Below, one piece after another: positions 56,668-64,000 of a stretch of 64,000 nt of DNA. Below the pieces are notes generated by a model, which searched no databases, was not told the origin of the DNA, and was given only the letters and a program-made list of their open reading frames with translations. The stretch's first letter is position 1, and each line of letters starts with the position of its first letter. The position numbers were made by a program, and so were the translations under genes. This DNA is from CALMEC01 sp963765105. Its GTDB lineage: Bacteria; Actinomycetota; Thermoleophilia; Miltoncostaeales; Miltoncostaeaceae. Location: positions 682,001 through 746,000 of the forward strand of contig CAVXUW010000002.1 of NCBI GenBank assembly GCA_963765105.1, written 5' to 3'.

Positions 56668-57564
56668 CTACAGGCGCGTGACGGAGAGCCCTTCGCGCTG
56701 AAGGATGGTCTGCACCGATCCCTCCCCGGCCAAGTGGCCCGCGCCAACGGCCACCAAGACGGTTCCCGGCGCGTCCAGTCGAGCAATGATTTCTCTTGCC
56801 CACATCTCATTGCGTTGGGTGAGAAGCGCCCGCTTGAGGGCGGGATCTTCTCGCAGCTCCTTGTCAAAGCTCACCCCGATCGCCGCCTCGTCGCCCGTGC
56901 TCCACACGTCGAGCAAAGTGGCCAGCTCACGCTGAATCTCCGCCGGGTCGTCCAAGGCGCTCACCAGAAAGCGCCGCTGGCTTGCTTCCGGCAGCTGATC
57001 GAAGATGCCCAACTGTTGCTCGACGGTTTCCAGACCCGCCACCGGCTTGCCGGCGGCGTCAAACTCTTTCTCAAGTCCGTCGTCCACACCGTTGGCGGCG
57101 CCGAAGCCCGCTTCTTCGATGACAACGCCCGCCAGGGCAAAGCCGACGGCCCAGGTCTCCAGCCCGTCGAACGTCGCTGCCGGCTGTCCGGTCTTCTCGA
57201 GGAGTGCCGTGAGCGCGGCCTGCTTGTCCTTCGGCACTCGGTCGGCCACCGGGGGCAGACCTGGGGACGTTGCGAGCTTCGCGAACGGCGCCGCGATGTC
57301 GCTCTGGTCGACATCGGCAAGCTCCAACAGAAGCGAATCGGCGTCGCCGACGGCCTTCTCCAGCGCCGGCGTGCGCCAATCAAGGCCGGCGGGAAGCACG
57401 TGAAAGGTGCCGAACAGGTAGATCGTCGTGTCGCTATCGGCGACCTTCCACAACGCCGGTTTGGCTGCCGTGGTTGGGCGGTCAGTGGTGGTACCGGTAT
57501 CGCCGCACGACGTCAAAACGAACGCTGTTGAGACCACGGTCAGGAAAGTCACGAGTCGCGTCAT
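56668..57564 (-). CDS. TraB/GumN-family lipoprotein
   Basis: 298 residues from ATG 57564. The signal sequence ends in the lipobox VLTSC (Cys about 20). The TraB domain has paired GH-type motifs: YLFGTFHVLPAG near the N-terminus and VAVGAGHLAGEGSV at the C-terminus, plus Glu-rich ELADVDQ. These proteins are thought to be Tiki-like metalloproteases. CATAAT lies 7 nt before the ATG with no ribosome binding site, so the transcript may be leaderless. An extended upstream frame was not used because it lacks the signal peptide. Confidence 0.85.
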   Translation of the reverse strand: MTRLVTFLTVVSTAFVLTSCGDTGTTTDRPTTAAKPALWKVADSDTTIYLFGTFHVLPAGLDWRTPALEKAVGDADSLLLELADVDQSDIAAPFAKLATSPGLPPVADRVPKDKQAALTALLEKTGQPAATFDGLETWAVGFALAGVVIEEAGFGAANGVDDGLEKEFDAAGKPVAGLETVEQQLGIFDQLPEASQRRFLVSALDDPAEIQRELATLLDVWSTGDEAAIGVSFDKELREDPALKRALLTQRNEMWAREIIARLDAPGTVLVAVGAGHLAGEGSVQTILQREGLSVTRL

Positions 57565-57675
57565 GCGACGAATTATGATTGGTGCGTCCGCTTCGCGAAC
57601 GATGATCGTGTCAGTGTCCCGAGCGGATGGCAGGAACGCGCTACGCTGAACCACACACCGCGCCAGGAGGTCTCG

Positions 57676-58263
57676 ATGGATCTTCACGTCAAGGGCAAGA
57701 ACATTGTTGTCACCGATGCCCTCTTTGATCACGCGCAGCGGAAGCTCGCCAAGCTCACCCGCGTGCTCCCGCCATGGGACGAAGCTCCTCATGTGGAGCT
57801 CGAGCTGACCGTTGAACGCAACCCCAGCATTGAACTTAGTCAGGTGTGCGAGATCACCGTTCGCACCAAGGGCCCGGTTCTGCGCGTGCGCGAAAGCGAC
57901 CGCGACATGTACCTGGCTATTGACCACGCCGTCCAGAAACTCGAACGCCAGGCCAGTCGCTACCGCGACCGCCGCCGCAGCCGGCGTCATGAGCGCGGCG
58001 CTCCGGTGGACGTTCCACTGCCCGAGGAGCTCGAGGCAATAGAGGCTCCGGCGATCGCGCTGGCCGAGGACGAGGTCGAGGATGCCCAGGTTGTCAAGGT
58101 TAAGCGTTTCGAGATGAAGCCGATGAGTGTTGACGATGCCGTGCTCCAAATCGAACTGCTCAACCACGACTTCTACGTCTTTCGAAACGACGATGACGGT
58201 GACGCCGTGAGCGTCATCTATCGCCGCCGCGACGGCGACCTCGGTCTGATTGCCGCCGGCTAA
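57676..58263 (+). CDS. hpf: Ribosome hibernation promoting factor, long form
   Basis: 195 residues from ATG 57676 with an AGGAGG box. The N-terminal S30AE domain (about 1-105, DLHVKGKNIVVTDALFDHAQ and DMYLAIDHAVQKLERQ) binds the ribosome decoding centre. An acidic linker leads to the C-terminal dimerisation domain (about 138-192, KRFEMKPMSVDDAVLQIEL, FYVFRNDDDG), so it can join two 70S ribosomes into 100S. It is followed by secA, as in many actinobacteria. Confidence 0.95.
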   Translation: MDLHVKGKNIVVTDALFDHAQRKLAKLTRVLPPWDEAPHVELELTVERNPSIELSQVCEITVRTKGPVLRVRESDRDMYLAIDHAVQKLERQASRYRDRRRSRRHERGAPVDVPLPEELEAIEAPAIALAEDEVEDAQVVKVKRFEMKPMSVDDAVLQIELLNHDFYVFRNDDDGDAVSVIYRRRDGDLGLIAAG

Positions 58264-58356
58264 CCGTTTTGTCCGTCCCCGACGGTGGGCTCGGGTACAA
58301 CCTCACCAGGTTGCTACCATCGCCCGGCCGTCGTCATCCATGAAAGCGCCGCACAC

Positions 58357-60975
<2,619 letters not shown>

Positions 60976-60984
60976 AGGAATGGC

Positions 60985-62143
60985 GTGAGCGAAACCCCCG
61001 TCACCCTCGACGACATCGTCCAGCGCCTCGCGCAGCTTCAGGAGCGCGCGGGGCTCCTGGGCGACTACCTTTGACCCGGACAAACTGACCGCCCAAGCGG
61101 CGGAGCTCGAACAACAGATGCAGGCCCCGGGTTTCTGGGACGACCAGAAGGCAGCGGCGCGCATTTCGTCTCAGCACGCGACGCTCAATCAACGGGTCGC
61201 GGGCTACGGGGCGCTCACCGGCGAGCTCTCCGACGCCGACGAGCTGCTCCAGATCTCTCGCGATGACTCTCCGGACGGCGACGTCGATGCGGGCTTCCTT
61301 GGCGAGCTGGACGACACCCTCCGGAGCATTGACTCCCGGCTTGGCGCACTCGAAGAAGAACGGATGTTCACCGGTGAGCACGACGGTGGCGGCGCGGTCG
61401 TGACGATCAACTCTGGTGAGGGCGGCACCGACGCCCAGGACTGGGCCGAGATGCTGCTGCGGATGTACACGCGATGGGCATCACAGCGTGGTCTCAAGGC
61501 CGACATCAAGGAGACCCAGGACGGCAACGAAGCCGGCCTCAAGAGCGCGACGTTCACGGTTGAGGGCACAAACGCCTATGGGTTGATGTCGGCAGAACGC
61601 GGGGTGCATCGCCTGGTGCGCCTTTCGCCGTTCGACTCGGCGCACCGTCGTCAGACCTCGTTCGCTGCGGTGGAGGTGGCACCCCTCGTCGACGACACCG
61701 TCGACGTGGAGATCGACGAAAAGGACCTGAAGATCGACACCTACCGTGCCAGCGGTGCCGGTGGGCAGCACGTCAACAAGACCGAGTCGGCGGTGCGCAT
61801 CACCCACCTGCCCACCAAGATCGTCGTGCAGTGCCAGAACGAGCGGTCGCAACTGCAAAACCGAGCGACAGCGATGTCCATGTTGCGGGCCCGCATGGTG
61901 CTTCAAGAATTGGAGCGCCGTGAGAGCGAGGCGGCCAAGAGCCGCGGCGAGTCACAAACCATTGGTTTCGGCAGCCAGATCCGCTCGTACGTGATTCACC
62001 CGTACACAATGGTCAAGGACCTTCGTACCGGCCACGAGGTCGGAAATGTGCAAGGAGTGTTCGACGGCGACCTCGACGGATTCATCCGGGCCGAGCTCGA
62101 ACGGCGTGCCAAAGCGCGTTCCCAGGAGCCCTCCGGCAGTTGA
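60985..62143 (+). CDS. prfB: Peptide chain release factor 2 with programmed +1 frameshift
   Basis: Starts at GTG 60985 (AGAGGA box). The first frame ends after 29 codons at TGA 61072-61074 within CTTTGAC. Skipping T61072 joins it to the frame from GAC 61073 to 62143, giving about 385 residues. RF2 reads UGA and UAA stops, so scarcity of RF2 favours the frameshift, which is autoregulation. The peptide-release loop GAGGQHVNK (about 257) and the RF2 codon-recognition SPF (about 214, LSPFDSAHRR) are intact. The protein joins as GDYL then DPDKLTAQ, matching RF2 on both sides of the shift. Confidence 0.95.
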
Positions 62144-62219
62144 TTGCGCGCCGAGGGCAGGTGTCCGGGCCACGGTTGCGAACTCTGTGTGAGTCGGGCC
62201 ACCGCGGCCCCCGGCGCGT

Positions 62220-62249
62220 TTGACAGGGACGCGACGACCTGGCTACCCT
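62220..62249 (+). promoter_or_regulatory. Promoter before ftsE
   Basis: TTGACA (62220-62225) and TACCCT (62244-62249) with an 18-nt spacer, about 75 bp after prfB. It would give ftsEX its own transcript starting near 62256, inside the in-frame region ahead of the annotated ftsE start. Confidence 0.55.
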
Positions 62250-62400
62250 GATTGGCGACAACGACCTGGATCCGCAGAAGAAAATCTTAGAGAGCAGCGA
62301 AAACACGGGGCCCTTCGCCAATGGAGGCGACGACATCACCGAGGCCACCTCATCAGGTACCCCGGACCAAACCCCATCTCCCGAGCCCACCGCAGATGAT

Positions 62401-63177
62401 TTGTGGGCCGATTCCCCGGATGATCTCGCCCCGGTCGAGTCCACTGGCCGCACGGGACGACGCTCCGTGCTTCGGCCGGGCAGCGGCCCGATGGTGGTCT
62501 TCGACAACGTCACCAAGACCTACCCCGGCAACATCACCGCTCTCGACAGCTTGTCGCTGTCGATCGATTCCGGTGAGTTCGTCTTCCTTGTCGGCGCCTC
62601 GGGCTCCGGCAAGTCGACGTTTATTCGCTTGCTCATTCGCGAACTCGAGATCAGTGACGGGCGCCTCATGATCGGCGCGCGTGACCTCGGCAAAATTCAC
62701 AAGGGCAAGGTCCCCTACCTGCGCCGTGAAATCGGTTGCGTGTTCCAGGACTACAAGCTCCTCCCACGACGGAACGTCGCGGAGAACGTCGCCTACGCAC
62801 TTGAGGTAACCGGCGACTCTCCCCGGTCGATCCGGCGCAAGGTTCCGGAGATGTTGGCGTTGGTGGGTCTGGCCGAGAAGGCCGCCCGTCTGCCTCACGA
62901 GCTCTCCGGTGGCGAGCAGCAGCGCGTGTCGATCGCGCGGGCGTTCGTCAATCACCCGGCGCTACTCATCGCCGACGAGCCCACCGGTAACCTCGACCCC
63001 GAGACGTCCATTGGCATCATGCAGCTGCTCTACCGCATCAACCGCACCGGGACGACAGTGATTATGGCCACCCATGACCGCGACCTCGTCGACAAGATGC
63101 AGATGCGTGTGGTCGAGCTCTCCGGCGGGAAACTCGTCCGTGACCAGCGTCGCGGCGCCTACCAAGTGGGCGACTGA
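62401..63177 (+). CDS. ftsE: Cell division ABC transporter ATP-binding protein FtsE
   Basis: 258 residues from TTG 62401; canonical FtsE begins at ATG 62491 (MVVFDNVTKTYPG). Walker A LVGASGSGKSTFIRLL, signature LSGGEQQRVSIAR, Walker B LLIADEPTGNLDP. With FtsX it controls peptidoglycan hydrolases at the septum. The reading frame stays open upstream to the promoter and encodes an acidic, Pro/Thr-rich stretch; a GGAGG box (62323-62327) is correctly spaced for an ATC codon at 62335. A disordered N-terminal extension of 30 to 52 residues is therefore likely. The exact start is uncertain. Confidence 0.93.
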   Translation: MWADSPDDLAPVESTGRTGRRSVLRPGSGPMVVFDNVTKTYPGNITALDSLSLSIDSGEFVFLVGASGSGKSTFIRLLIRELEISDGRLMIGARDLGKIHKGKVPYLRREIGCVFQDYKLLPRRNVAENVAYALEVTGDSPRSIRRKVPEMLALVGLAEKAARLPHELSGGEQQRVSIARAFVNHPALLIADEPTGNLDPETSIGIMQLLYRINRTGTTVIMATHDRDLVDKMQMRVVELSGGKLVRDQRRGAYQVGD

Positions 63178-64000
63178 TGAACGGTCGACTGCGTTTCTTC
63201 TCACTCGAGGCAATCCGCTCCATCCGTTCGAACGCGGCAATCTCGTTTGCCGCCACGGCAACCGTGTTGGTCGCGATCGCCATGCTCGGGCTCTTCCTTG
63301 CCGTGTTCTCCTGGACTCAGGGGCAGCTCACTGCGCAGGAGAAGAAGCTCGACCTACGGGCCTTCGTGAAACTCGATGCGACGGCAGAAGACGTTGCTGC
63401 TGCGTCCGCGGCGATCAAAGCTCATCCCAATGTGGCGGGCCAGAAGTTCCTGTCAAGCGAGGACGTCTACGCGGAGAAGAACAAAGAACTCGGCGACCTG
63501 CTGGGCGTGTTGCCGGACGGCTTCAATCCCTACCCGGCGACATTCGTGATTCAGCCGGACGATCCGAAGAACATCGAGAAGATCGCCGCTGACCTGAGCT
63601 CGGCGAACTACTGGCTCAAAGACAAAACGACGAAGACCGGCTTCAGCCTCGATCAGGATACGACTGAGAAGTTCATCTCTGCATTGCGCGTATTGCGATG
63701 GGGTGGTTTTGCCCTCATGTCAATTCTCGTGATCGCCGCGGTCTTCCTCATCGGCAACACCATCCGTCTGTCCATCTTCGCGCGCCGTCGTGAGGTTGAA
63801 GTGATGCGCTTGGTGGGGGCAACCAACTGGTTCATCCGTTGGCCGTTCATCATCGAGGGGCTTATCTTCGGTTTGATTGGAGCGGTCGCGGCGGTCTTGC
63901 TCCTCCTCTTTGCCAAGTTCCTTATCGTCGATCGTGTGCTCGACGTGAGCAACAGCCCGCTCAACAGCGCCGACGACACCAGCCTTGGTCTGTCGCTCCT
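63177..64000 (+). CDS. ftsX: Cell division protein FtsX, 3' end beyond the window
   Basis: ATG 63177 overlaps the ftsE stop (TGATG). 274 codons are visible. A short cytoplasmic N-terminus and membrane segment (about 20-45) are followed by an extracytoplasmic domain (about 50-165), then two further segments (about 175-200 and 222-245). The block IFARRREVEVMRLVGATNWF is the FtsX cytoplasmic coupling loop that contacts FtsE. The last membrane segment and C-terminus lie outside the window. Confidence 0.94.
   Translation, partial: MNGRLRFFSLEAIRSIRSNAAISFAATATVLVAIAMLGLFLAVFSWTQGQLTAQEKKLDLRAFVKLDATAEDVAAASAAIKAHPNVAGQKFLSSEDVYAEKNKELGDLLGVLPDGFNPYPATFVIQPDDPKNIEKIAADLSSANYWLKDKTTKTGFSLDQDTTEKFISALRVLRWGGFALMSILVIAAVFLIGNTIRLSIFARRREVEVMRLVGATNWFIRWPFIIEGLIFGLIGAVAAVLLLLFAKFLIVDRVLDVSNSPLNSADDTSLGLSL

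Noticed and set aside
62321..62671. ATG at 62321 as the ftsE start
   Set aside because: It is not in the ftsE frame; its product would be a short unrelated peptide.

Overview
The window is about 64 kb of gene-dense, GC-rich chromosome with strong third-position GC and frequent GTG starts. Consecutive genes often overlap by 1 to 4 bases (ATGA, GTGA, TGATG). The gene content points to a free-living actinobacterium: a GTP-dependent PEP carboxykinase, a SigK/RskA-type sigma/anti-sigma pair, a hpf-secA-prfB-ftsE-ftsX block and a BioY/BioM/BioN transporter. The retained prfB programmed frameshift suggests a lineage outside the classical Mycobacterium/Streptomyces group, perhaps Acidimicrobiia-like. 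That placement is inference. I saw no rRNA, CRISPR array, insertion sequence or prophage, and one tRNA.

Layout. 1-5 kb: membrane protein, a secreted two-repeat protein, tRNA-Arg, Dps and a KhtT/KhtU-type cation antiporter pair. 5-13.2 kb: an enolase-superfamily protein, the three-gene proton-translocating transhydrogenase (pntAA-pntAB-pntB), a class II aldolase, a renalase-like flavoprotein and pckG. 13.2-20.4 kb: a lipid-modification block (fatty acid desaturase, FAD oxidoreductase, a DUF1365-cyclopropane synthase fusion, an SDR) and a NatAB-like ABC exporter. 20.4-24 kb: HAD phosphatase and an amino-acid module (ctlX, ornithine cyclodeaminase, divergent Lrp regulator with a visible operator). 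24-27.3 kb: ECF sigma factor, RskA-type anti-sigma factor and an NmrA-like protein. In M. tuberculosis the sigK/rskA genes sit beside homologues of the lipid block, so the two parts probably belong together here. 27.3-33.2 kb: nagA, siroheme synthesis, a TauE/SafE exporter and cysD-cysN (sulfate assimilation).

33.2-36.7 kb is the most unusual stretch. Two 9-residue open frames (MGRKFGRTF and MGRTFGRTF), each behind the same strong ribosome binding site, lie divergent to a large LuxR-type regulator with a TPR-like middle and a degenerate P-loop. I consider this the best candidate for an undescribed system. 36.7-43.5 kb: a BI-1 protein, birA, and a biotin-uptake operon (bioY, a disrupted acyl-CoA ligase, a thiolase lacking the usual C-terminal cysteine, bioM, bioN), then a hotdog protein. 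43.8-46.9 kb: an ArsR/AHSA1 pair with an apparently leaderless promoter, a lipoprotein and an MFS exporter. 46.9-54.5 kb: a tightly overlapped run (M20 peptidase, LCP protein, ugd, sugar nucleotidyltransferase, PGI/PMI, mtnA) for envelope polysaccharide. 54.4-64 kb: Ca2+/H+ antiporter, comF, TraB lipoprotein, hpf, secA, prfB, ftsE and the start of ftsX.

Two conserved genes, cysD and ugd, have no usable ATG, GTG or TTG start. In both, an ATA codon overlaps the preceding stop exactly where ATGA overlaps occur elsewhere in the window. Three convergent gene pairs overlap at their 3' ends by 51 to 105 bp.
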